From assembly GCA_949752735.1 (NCBI GenBank), contig OX457043.1:5552775-5616774 (forward strand): DNA of 64,000 bases, given 5' to 3'. Position numbers and translations under genes: made by a program. Source of the DNA: Lumbricus terrestris (lineage: Eukaryota > Annelida > Clitellata > Crassiclitellata > Lumbricidae). Below are positions 41,701 through 53,700 of the stretch, one piece after another. Within the stretch, counting starts at the first letter, position 1. Each line of letters begins with the position of its first letter. The notes below the pieces were generated by a model. That model ran no database searches and had not been told where the DNA came from. It worked only from the letters and a program-made list of their open reading frames with translations.

Positions 41701-44700
41701 GGTAGGCTACTGCTCTTGCACAACATCGGACGTTTGCTGTGGTTGGTCCTTCCATATGGAATGACCTTCTTTCCGCACTGAGGGCAAAACTAACGGCTCG
41801 TTTTTCTGTTCGGTCAATTTGTCATTCTTTAAAGCATTAGGCCTATTTTATTTTCCACGGGATTCGCGTTTTCGTCCTGAGAGCGACTATGAAAGTCGCT
41901 CTTTGAGAAGCGCTATGGGCCTATAGGCTAGCCTAAATCTATGGACACGGTACGATGCTACTGCTGTTGAATGTATAATGCTCATGTAGGCTAGGCCTAC
42001 TACGTACAGCAGATCTCGAGATAGGCCCTGTTAGCCCAGGTTATCTGTCTGAACTGTGATTATAGCCTACTCATTTTCTAACTTCATACGCATTCACTTA
42101 CAAATAGTCGTTAAAATAGAATCTGTCACTTCCTATTTTATGAAAAGCTAATTTTACTTAAAACCCATAATTTTGGATGATACAGGATTTCGACACGTAA
42201 GTCTTAGTTTTAATAATATTATAGTTAGGCCTAGCAAGGCTATGCTTCGTATTATTGGTCTTGGTAGGCTGAATAATTATCTTATCTATTTTGTGTCTTT
42301 CCCGGACAAGGTCTCATGGTGCTATTAATACTGTAGTTTGACAGTTGCCATCTGATGTCATCGGTCACGTGAACCAATGACAAGGCTTTCCGGAAATTAT
42401 TTCATGCCGGACAAGATCTCATGCCACACCGGCCCTGTTAGTCACATCGGTAAGAGCGCTGGCCGCGCGTCTGTAGGCGTCTCTGAAAGAGAGCGTGCCG
42501 GTGTCACGTGATACTCTAACCCCTAAAAGCTATCCGGGGAACGAATTAATCTATCCCCAGGATAGAATATACCGGTCTAGATTATCCGGGGGTGGGGGTA
42601 AACTATTATATCCCTTTGTTGAAAATGCGTATAATTAAAAAGTTTGTGTTGTAATCAAAATTTAAAGAGACTCTAATTGTTTGACGTGTCCTAAGAAATG
42701 TTCAGAGCAAGGCAACTCGAATTTACTTAGTGGCTCCAATTATTAAGCATTCTTAAGCGTTCTAAATGTTATAGGTGCTATAAAACCAAAGCAAGCAAAA
42801 TTATCTAGTACGAATAAACATACCTGTTAGTGTCATTGTTCAAAAAAAGCAGAAGGGAGTTAATTTGAACAAAATAAATACACGCGGAGATACCCTTTTC
42901 GACTTAAGTTCATCTGGGGGATACGATTAATACGGGGATACTCTATTTCGTGACACCGGCCGCGGTTCGCTTCCCGGAAGTGACTATTTCAGAGATTCAG
43001 AATCTCAGGCCAGCACGGCCCGTCCCCTGGGACCTAAATGGCGTGGCGTCCATTCAAACTGGCGAGTGGTGGTGAAGGATCTAACCCGATCAAATTCATT
43101 TAAAAATTAACAGGGTCATTGAGGCCATAGACGGCCGCTATATATATAATCCGATTAGGCTACAGCTAACTGACGCACAGTCATAACATTAAATAATTAA
43201 ATAATATTTAGGGACGATTAAGTAAAGAAGGTATAAATGGATGCCATGCGCAGAGAAATTTCAAATCAATACTAACGTAAGGGACGAGATTGCCGCTTGC
43301 GTCGCACTCGCTGAAAAAGAAATAGATGAATATGCATTGTTATGCCCGTAGACTAGAGTCAACAGAAAATTTAATTATTGTTGGAATAATATTGCAGCTC
43401 AGCTATTTGATCAGTTTTGCTCTTTACTTTACACATGGTAGTTTGCTTGAAAAACGTAGGCCTAACTAAAAGTAGTTTTTGAAAATGCAACGAAATTATG
43501 GATTATTTAAAAGGAAGATCCGTTGTGACATATCATTTTATACCTTTTCCATAATATTTATCACTAACATTTGAAAGTAAGACGTTTCATATCTAGGCCG
43601 AGTTCCAGCTACTCTTAGCCTATAACACTGCGTTCGTTATGTTGTTTACGAAATCAAAAGACATTATTCCAGATTTAGAGAGAAGCTCTGTCACTAGAAT
43701 GGTCGAGTAAGCGAAATAATTTAAATAAATTATATAAATAATGTCGCATTTATCTCCGCAAAATGTGTTCTGTGATTTAAAAGTTTAGTGTGTAACACTG
43801 TTCATTAATTTTTATCAAGTGTCAGACTGTTAGTAGGTATCTTACTAAGCGTTGCACGCATCGATGTAAATAATCACGCCGACATTCACGATGTCTCCAA
43901 TGTGTAATTGTATATCGCCGTATGTGTATCCTGGTAAACCGTCTATTTCTAGATACACTATTCCTGTGTAAGCGTCGACCTCAGCAATCGTGATGAGACA
44001 GTACACTGTGCACAAATAAAACCATGCAAAAGTTAACGAACATGGCGCCACAATCGCATGTAGCCAGGACCTTGAATACTGAATAGCCTCCCGTCATAAC
44101 AGTTGCATAGTTATGCGCAAAAAACCAGCCAATGGCATTCCACAGGCAAACCGTAATCAAGTCACGCCTAGAACCTTAGTTCATTAAACGGAACAGACAG
44201 TCTCAGGCTGAAAGGTAAATCCTAAGTAGTCAGACATTTTATGACACAAGGCACTGCCACTGCCAGGAGCAAAAAATAAATCACCGACTTCCAGTACACG
44301 CGCAAGAGAAAACAATCACGAAATCGCGTGAAAAGCCGTCACCTATTCTGCATGCGTCGAGGAGTTTATAAAAGTTATTTATATTTCACACTCGTCTATT
44401 ATAAGAGATGTTGAAATGTTTAGCACGACCTTTGATCGAGATCCATTCACCATGGTCTCATGATCATGCGATGAACAGATAGATAAATTTATGTTCTGTG
44501 ACATTCCATATAAAATGTTTTTAGTAGGCCTACTTTACATTTATCTTAGAACCAAACGAATGCCTGGCTTACCTCGAGGTGTCGTCGGTGTTGTCGAAAC
44601 TGTAAGTAACATGCAAGAAATTGAAGAAAATTCAAAAAGATTTAATTACATGACCATCCATTAAGATAGCCTATTATTAAATTGTTGAAAGAAATTCCGA

Positions 44701-47700
44701 GTAATAAACAACATGGTCTATGATAAGCGATCATCTACCTCCACTGTTTCTTTTTCAAAGAAATTCGTCCAACTGCGATAGTCTACATAATAATAATATG
44801 TTCGAGTGTGAGCGATTAGCGAGTGTGTGCGACAAGCGTGTGTGAGCGACGCGCGTGTGTGAGCGACGCGCGTGTGCGAGCGACGAGCGAGTGTGAGCGA
44901 CAAGCGTGTGTGAGCGACGCGCGTGTGCGAGCGACGAGCGAGTGTGAGCGACAAGCGTGTGTGAGCGACGCGCGTGTGCGAGCGACGAGCGAGTGAGCGA
45001 CAAGCGTGTGTGAGCGACAAGCGTGTGCGAGCGACGATCGAGTGAGCGACGAGCGTGTGTGAGCAACGAGCGAGTGTGAGCGACGCGCGTGTGTGAGCGA
45101 CGCGCGTGTGCGAGCGACGAGCGAGTGAGCGACAAGCGTGTGTGAGCGACAAGCGTGTGCGAGCGACGAGCGAGTGAGCGACGAGCGTGTGTGAGCGACG
45201 CGCGTGTGCGAGCGACGAGCGAGTGTGAGCGACAAGCGTGTTTGAGCGACAAGCGTGTGCGAGCGACGAGCGAGTGAGCGACAATGGTGTGTGAGCGACA
45301 AGCGTGTGCGAGCCACGAGCGAGTGAGCGACGCGCGTGTGTGAGCGACGCGCGTGTGCGAGCGACGAGCGAGTGAGCGACAAGCGTGTGTGAGCGACAAG
45401 CGTGTGCGAGCGACGAGCGAGTGCGAGCGAGTGTGAGCGACGAGCGAGTGTGAGCGACGAGCGTGTTTGAGCGACGAGCGTGTGTGAGCGACGAGCGGGT
45501 ATGAGCGACGAGCGTGTGTGAGCGACGAGCGTGTTTGAGCGACGAGCGTGTGTGAGCGACGAGCGGTTATGAGCGACGAGCGTGTGTGAGCGACGAGCGT
45601 GTGTGAGCGACGAGCGTGTGCGAGCGTGCGTCTATAACTTTTTCTGCATTGCCATTAGCCTATGTAAACTCTAACATCCGAGACAGAATCTGCCAAATTC
45701 TTCTTACAGTTAATATTAGAAAGCTATGTATAGCATACCTGTAGGCGTTCCAGATGTAGCTATAAATAACAGAAAAATGGATATACATGTATAGGCTGCC
45801 TAGACGAGTATACACTTTATTTAAAGGAATAGGGCCTAGCGAGCATTTATTACGACTGACTGATCAGAAAAATTTACCAACTTCCTCGGCTAAATCTGCT
45901 TCTACCCACTTCATCCATTGTGTGACAATTATTCACCTTCACCTTGTGCCGTCAGTTCGTGGAACTCTAGCGACTGCCATGACCAGCCTTCTCCACTCCG
46001 TTCTGTTCTGTGTCACATCCCTCAATTGTCCAAGATTCATCCCTGTCCTCCTGTGTATATCCTCCATCCATCTGATCCTCGGCCGTCCTCTTCTCCTTGT
46101 ACCCCCTCCACACGCCAGCATCATCGCCTTCTCCAGTCCATCCGTGCGCAACACGTGACCGAAAAACATCAGCTTCTGTTTGATGATCCTCTGCAGCAAC
46201 GACATATCCCCTCTTAGTTGACCTATGTCCTGGAGCACAGATTCATTTGTTCTCCTCTCTTTCCACGATATTCCAAGCAGCCTTCTCCATATCCACATTT
46301 AGTATAGACCCAATAAATAAATTATAAATGTTTTTCCTTGCGGTTTACACAGGGCCAGGGCTTTTTAACGTGCAGTTGTACATAAAATGTGCAGTTGTAG
46401 AAGCACTTCTGTACAGTTAAAGCTAGCAAAAAGGTCATTGTCCTCCGATGGGAACTAATTTACCGTGGAGGATGGGAAAGGAAAGAAGGAGTTGTGCAGT
46501 TCTGAAAATTCCTTAATAACAGCCCTGCATGTTGCCATCCTGGCAATCAATATCTGTTACAGTCTTGTCCAAGCAAACTAGATGAAGAAAATTCTTACAG
46601 TAATAGGCTACAGTACTTTTGAGTCTCAGAATGGTCATTCTGCGAAATACGCAATATAAATCTATTCAAACGATCAGCAAACCATTGCAACGTCACGTCC
46701 TAAAGTCACACTGCGTAAGTTGCTTTATGCGCTCGGAAACATACACCATGATTCAAAAAAGGAAGCAAATATTAATTTTTTGTTTTTATCTCCAATGCCT
46801 TATACCATATTTCGCTAAAATTTTCCAAATTTTTAAAGAATTGGACCAAGAATATGATTCGAAATTTCATGAGATAAAGATGAATGGATAAAAAGATATG
46901 AGTCTTTCCACTTCATATGCGAAATTGAAGTTTACAAGCAATTTTCTTGTGCACAGTGTAAATGCATGCTTATACATGTAAACATAAGGTGACTTTACAC
47001 ACATTCATGCATACATACATGGACACGTGCATAATTCTATACATACACTTTCATAGAAATGCATGCATCAATGCACACGAAAGATGCATTGCACAGTTGT
47101 GTCTAAGATTTCCATTTCACACACAGGAATATAAAATACGCACATGAAACGGTTGTACGCGTTCCTGTCCCAATTGACCCCGTTGTTGTTGGTGGAGGAG
47201 TTGGTGTTGGCGTTGGTGTTGTCGTTGGTGGTGGAGTTGTTACGTTTACACCTGTCGGCATAACGGTTGACAAAGTCAGTGTTTTGTTTCACTCCTGACA
47301 TCATAATCATATTCCTCACCATCACCTTCATTACAATCGTTGCCATCAGTACCACAATTAGTTAGACTAAAGACCAAAAGTGGTATTAGTCGTCTGATTG
47401 TGAGGTTTGTGGCCATTTTTGTTTTGAAGCATTTTCTTAATTGTTTTTGAATTCAGACAAAGCTGTGTTGAAAATTTGGTGTCGGTCACATAAATAAATG
47501 TACTGATTTTCCTACAAGTATGGGCACCAGGGTGCATTATGCTGAACGATAATACGATGTATAGCAACCGATTATTTATTCTACCTACTTACAGAGTGAT
47601 GCCTACATATGAGGCAAATTTCGGCACCGAAATCTTGTCTAATTCCGGCAGTGCCGAAATTTGCCCAGGTGTGGTGCCGAAATTACCATTCTGGCTTATT

Positions 47701-50700
47701 TCAATAGGCCACGGTTTAATTATCGTCTTAGTTCTGTTGGTAGCCGTTGTGTAATTAAAAACGCACGAGTGTTTATTCAGGCAAAATGGATGATGATTCG
47801 AATCAGAGAACTGTGTCAAGCTCTAAACAGGGTGATATGCTCATTGCTCAGTGGTCGAACGATGAGATTAGGTTTTTCAGTAAAGTCGGTGCTTTGTGAT
47901 CGGCGTTCAAAGAGAGCAGTTGCTAGGCCAATGCAGTTTCGGATCCCATGCCAAACTCTTCAAATCTGTGTGAAAAGGTTTATGGTGGACGGCGCTGTGA
48001 TGAAGTGTTCTGCGGGTCACCGATTTTACACCAGAGAGAAAACTGCGGGGAAGGACTGGCTCATCGGATCCCTGAAACGGCATCGTGGTGTGTTGTCCGT
48101 ACGGGTAGCAGAACCGACTTCAATACAAATTAGTTGACAAGTTCATCAATTAATTGCAAAATATTTTGTTCGACAGCAGTGAGAAGCAGCTCAAGCCGGC
48201 GGAGAAAATCTTCAACGCATAATTATGTATCCAATATCCAGTGTCACTATTAAATTTTGTCACAAGCCATGCAGGGAAAGTGATTAGTCAACGTGGAAAA
48301 CACAACGTCGGCGGATGAGCAGGCGCAGAGAGAGGAGACAGTAATCACCGTTTGTTGCGTCTCAGCGAGTGGCTTCTACGTGTCACCGATGATGATATTT
48401 CCCAGAGTGAGAGTCAGGCCAGGGTTCATTGACCGAGGACCCATAGGGACCATAGCAGCTGGTGCAAAAAGTATTTGGATTAAAGGCGTCTGAGTGTAGG
48501 CTACAGGATTTGAATATTATTATATGTGATGTTATTACATGTATAAGATCTACTGGGGTTCTAATAGTATGCTACAACCCTGTGCCATGAAATAGCGCCA
48601 TCAAACTGCGAATCCGCTCTCGCAAATTCGTGTAATATAGCATGTGGGGCGCGGTGGCGTAGTGGGTATGATCGTTGCCTTGCAGGCGGAGGATTGCAGG
48701 TTCGAATCCACCTCAAGATGCCGCGTAAGGACCTTTGGCAAGTTCTTCACTCGCAATTTGCTCAGCAATTCGGCGTGAAACTCCGATGCAGTGTCCGCGC
48801 TGCAGTCGGGAGCGCCTCTGAGTATAGAGAGCTTGAAGGGGCGTTATAACAAGTGCACATAGAAGCATAAATGAATGCAAGTAAACACAGTGTAGCCACA
48901 ATTTCTACCCATCTGCTTCATTTTGCATGCATTAAACATATGGTTATCTTCTGTTTGGCTAATTTCGTCACCCGTGTCGAAATTACCCACATGTCTTGCC
49001 GAAATTACCCTACCCTGTGGGTAATTTCGGCATCTGAACGCCTTCACTTATCATGTTATAACACGAATTTGCGAGAGCCGATTCACAGTTTAAAGGTGCC
49101 ATTTCATTGCTTAGGGTTGTAGCAAATTATAGGAACCTCAGTGGATCTTATAAATGTAATGACATCACATATATTCGAAAAACTGCTTAAGGTGCCGAAA
49201 TTACCCCATTTTACCCTAATAATTAATAAATTATGGTCGCTGGGCAACAAATTAAAGGATATAACTTCTGTCAGCAATCAATCAAAGATTTCGGGGTTAG
49301 CTCGTTCTCATTTCTGTCTCGTGCGACAAGATCTTCAACGGTCGGTCCTGCTCAGATACTGCGGTTTTTATCATTAGTGTGTCTTGAACTTGAAGAAAAC
49401 ACTTCCATTTCACATCCTTCAACGGCCTTCGAGGAACTTTTCTTCTTGTATGCGACTTGTATGAAGACGAAATAGCCATAAATATCCCAAATGGGCTGAC
49501 TCATTGATGCTAATCGCCTTACGCTCCCCTTGCTCCTCATCAACTTGATTGGCTTTCTCCTCTTAATTGGCTTCCATGTGTGAATTGTTAGTTTTCGGGG
49601 CAACTTCTCGTCACTGCAGGGCGACACCAATATACTTCTTGTCAAAGAGAACTACCAATGGTTAACATCTGTCAGTGCCAGTCCCAAGCCTGGATAAAGT
49701 AGGAGGGCGCATTAATCATCATTTCAGCGATCTTATCAATGGTTTCGCTTGGCGCACAATGCAGAGGAGCCGATGACCGACCTGACCACGCCATTGACGA
49801 TTACCATACACGATTTGGAATCTTACAATAAAAACAATAACCTCGGGGTCTCGGTATTTCCTAATTCCCTGCTTCTTCGTGACACTCTTAGTCGGACCAT
49901 GCCACACGGTCTACGAGGAACAGGAGTAATTTTAAGAATGATTTTCGAGTTAGCCATTTCAGCGATCCGCGGAAATGATGGCCACGAAGGTCCTCAAAAT
50001 TAAATCCTCACCCAACCATCTAAAAGTCCTAAGAGATCGAAAGTACATGATAATTTTCATTCATTCATTCATTCATTCATTCATAGCATTTATATAGCGC
50101 CCCTTCAAGAAACTACTCAGAGGCGCTCCCAGCCCAACCACGAGCAAAGAAAAAAGACTTGAGAGACTTGTAGAACCCAGCCGGATGGGCCACAAGTAAA
50201 GAGCGAAGCGCAACCGGGAGGTCATTCCAGACAGTAGGCCCCACAACCGAGAAAGCACGGCGCTGCTTAATAACTAAGCGAGCCCGCGGGACCAGAAGTT
50301 CACCCCTAGCCGAAGAGCGTAGTACACGACGCGCTGCAACGTCAGAGACTGGACAGCAAAGATCACGCAAGTATGACGGAGCACAGCCAAGGACACAGCG
50401 TGAGACCACAGCAGCAATGCGGTATGAGATCCGCTGGGACACTGGCAGCCAGTGCAGCACATCACGCATATATGCAGAGACAGGAGCAAATTTAGGAAGC
50501 CGCCCAACAAGGCGAGCAGCGGAGCGCAATACACGATCAAGTCGCCCCAGGACCCCAATGGGAAGACCAGCAAGTAAGGAGCAACAGTTGTCGATTCGAC
50601 TTGTAACAAAGGCGTGAACAAGGACGACGACCGCGTCGTGAGAGAGAGAGCGGGAGACCACCCGAAGCTGACGAAGCTGGTAATAGGCACTCCGAGCAAC

Positions 50701-53700
50701 CAAGTTCACATGCTGGGACAGAGTGAGTTCAGAATCGAGGGTGAGACCCAGATCACGAACTGTGAGGGAAAATGAGATATGGGGAAAGAGCAGAGCAAGT
50801 TGTGAGAGGTCAATACCCTGGAGTTGCCTACGGCCACCCAACCAAATAAACTGTGTTTTGGATGGATTTAAGAGTAGCCGATTGGAGGCCATCCAGAGAG
50901 AGAGGACATCCATTTTCCTACACATCTGGCTGACAGCGGCCACCGCATCAGCCGAATAGGTATGGATGTAGGCTTGCACATCATCAGCAAATAGCTGGTG
51001 CAGAAGCCCTTGAGATGATAGTAAGGAGCAAATATCAGCAGTATAGAGAAGATACAGCAGCGGACCCAAGACGGAACCCTGGGGCACCCCAAGAGGGGCA
51101 GGGACCCAAGCAGATCTGGACGACCCAAGAACTACACAGTTTGAGCGGTCAGATAGGAAGGATTTAAGCCAATCAAGAGGCTGGTCCACTAAGCCGAAAG
51201 AAGTGGAGAGGCGCTGCAGGAGAATTGAGTGGTCTACAGAGTCAAAGGCAGAGCTCACGTCAAAGAGAGCGAGGAGAGTGACTTGACCACGGTCAACTGC
51301 GCCATAGAAGTCAGACAAAAGTCGAAGCAGGAGAGTCTCCGTTGAATGATTTCGACGGAAACCCGACTGCTGCGACGGCATCAAGTCATTCATATCTAAA
51401 TAAACAATCAGCTGGTTGGCCACAATGCGTTCCAGTATTTTAGATAAGAAAGTAACGTTTGCAATAGGGCGATAGTTTGCAGGATCACTTTGATCCAGAC
51501 CATCGCGCTTCAGAATAGGTAGAAGAACAGAGCGTTTCTGTGAGGCAGGAAGACACATCTCACGGATCGAAGAGTTGCACAGGATGGTAAGGAATGGGAG
51601 GAGATCGTCGATCAGTTCCTGAACCAAGAATGTTGGCACAGGATCCAGCTCACACGTCTTGGCGGCGGAGGAGAGGATGAGTCGACGCAGCTCCTCACTC
51701 GTAATCTCCTGGAGAGTAGGAAGCCGATGCTCGGTGGTAGAGAAGGTAGGCGATGGCGATTCGGCGGTGGAACTCCGAATAGAAGAAATCTTGGCAGAGA
51801 ATCGTTGCAAGAATACCTCTGCAGAGAACGGCGGAGGAGACTCCGACTGCCGACCACCCTTCGAACGGCCCAGTAGGCTTTTGAAAGTGGTCCAGAGTCT
51901 CTTCGGCTCCTTAGACTGGCGAGTGATGATGGTCTCCCAGTATTCGCGTTCTCTGGCGCGGTACGAGGTATGCATGTCTCTTACGAAGCGGATCCACGAG
52001 GCCCGATCAGCAGGAGAACGCGTTCTTATCCAGATTCTCTCAAGTCTTCTTGCCTGCCGTCGGAGCTTCCGGCACTCTGCATCAAACCACGGAGAAGACG
52101 AACGGTAGCGCGACTGGACGTTGCGCACAGGTAGAAAGGTGTCTAGGAGACCAGACAACGCAGTCTCATAAGAGCTGAACAGCTCTGACGTAGATTGCCC
52201 GGTAGACGATTGAAGATCAGCGAAGAGAGGATGAGCTCGGAGTGCTGAGCGGAATGCAGAACGGTCAAGACTTTTCCAATTGCGGATCTGACGAACGGTG
52301 AGGAGAAGAGGTTCGTAGATGAAGGGGATTGACGCGACGACGAGACCGTGGTCGGAGAGAACAGGAGGAAAGACGGTCACATCTGACACCTGACAGTCAT
52401 CTCTTGTGACAATGACGTCAAGCCACCCACCTAGCAAGTGAGTGGGTTCAGTGACATGTTGCTTGAGCCCGAACTGTTCCATGACCGCAGCAAAATCCAT
52501 GGATTGCGAGAGCGACGAGTCCTCTAGATGTAGATTGAGGCCCCCGGTGAGAACCAACTGCGCGTTGTGGAGCGCAAATTGTTCCAGCAGAGCCAGGAGC
52601 TCTTCGAAGAACGCCGACGGCGGAGGTGAGGATCCAGGGCGGTATATGGCCAGGAGCGTAGTTGGACCACGCTTGGATGACAGGGAGACCGCGCTGAACA
52701 ACAGCAGACCCGCAAACCATGTAGATCTGTGAAGTTTCGTCTGATGTCTAAATCTCCTTTGTTTATTCTGTGCCTCATAATAAACAATTACGTACATTAG
52801 CAAATGTTGGACTGCATGTTGTTGTCGGCAGTGCCAGAGAGCACTATTTTTAGACATTTCTTTCGAAGTGGTAGGCTACTACACAAATTTTCGATCACAA
52901 TAACAGTCAGAAAAATTGCAACAAAAATAATATTTATGTTGATCAACATATTCAACACATTCGAATCTAATGTATCGGGTCTAGGGCAATTATCCCCTGG
53001 ACAATTACCCCCCAGACAATTACCCCCCGACAATTACCCCCTGGACAATTACCCCCCAGGACAATTACCCCCCGGACAACTACCCCCCGTGCCAATTACC
53101 CCCCGGACAACTACCCCCTGTGCCAATTACCCCCCGGACAATTACCCCCCGTACCAATTACCCCCCGGACAACTACCCCCCGTGGTACAGTGTGAGCTTG
53201 TTCAGTTGTTCGTATACGCGTGAGGGAACGAACGTTCTCATGGTCATGGTCTTCGTATTTGTCAGACCTTCAGAGCTGCCAAAACCTATCCTAAAGTAAC
53301 TTTGCTGTGTAGACATCTTTAGTCATTATCTCGCTCTACAATACTTATTGTACATAGGCCTACTTATACACACTCCTTCCTACTACCATTATTTCTCATC
53401 TATCTGCGTACATACCTCCTTCTAGCACTCCATGCCTCTTCTGTTCCTCTCGCTGTCTTTCTCTATTTATCTCCATGTATCTGTTTCTCTCGCTCTCATG
53501 CATACGTTACCTGCACGCTCTTGCATAATATATATACTAGCTGGGGTACTTAATTTATCCTTACCTAGTCATGATGCAATTTTATAAATCTTACTGAGAT
53601 GGAAAGATAAACATTTAAAGATTTTATTAGGCAGGCGTTACAACTAGCTTAGAGCCGTTTTTAGATTGGATTTTATTTAATATTTTTTTGAATGCTTAAC

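Noticed and set aside
44718..45399. Long minus-strand frames rich in Ser-Leu-Thr-His-Arg
   Set aside because: Three overlapping frames are all open because the sequence is a minisatellite; the paralogous intron in unit 3 lacks it.
48646..48720. Functional tRNA gene
   Set aside because: A and B boxes are present but the acceptor stem is not convincing and the sequence continues into a shared LINE-like tail, so it is a SINE head.
52804..53223. Open frame rich in DNYPPGQLPP
   Set aside because: Produced by the C-rich minisatellite arm of the foldback-like element; the inverted arm gives the same on the other strand.
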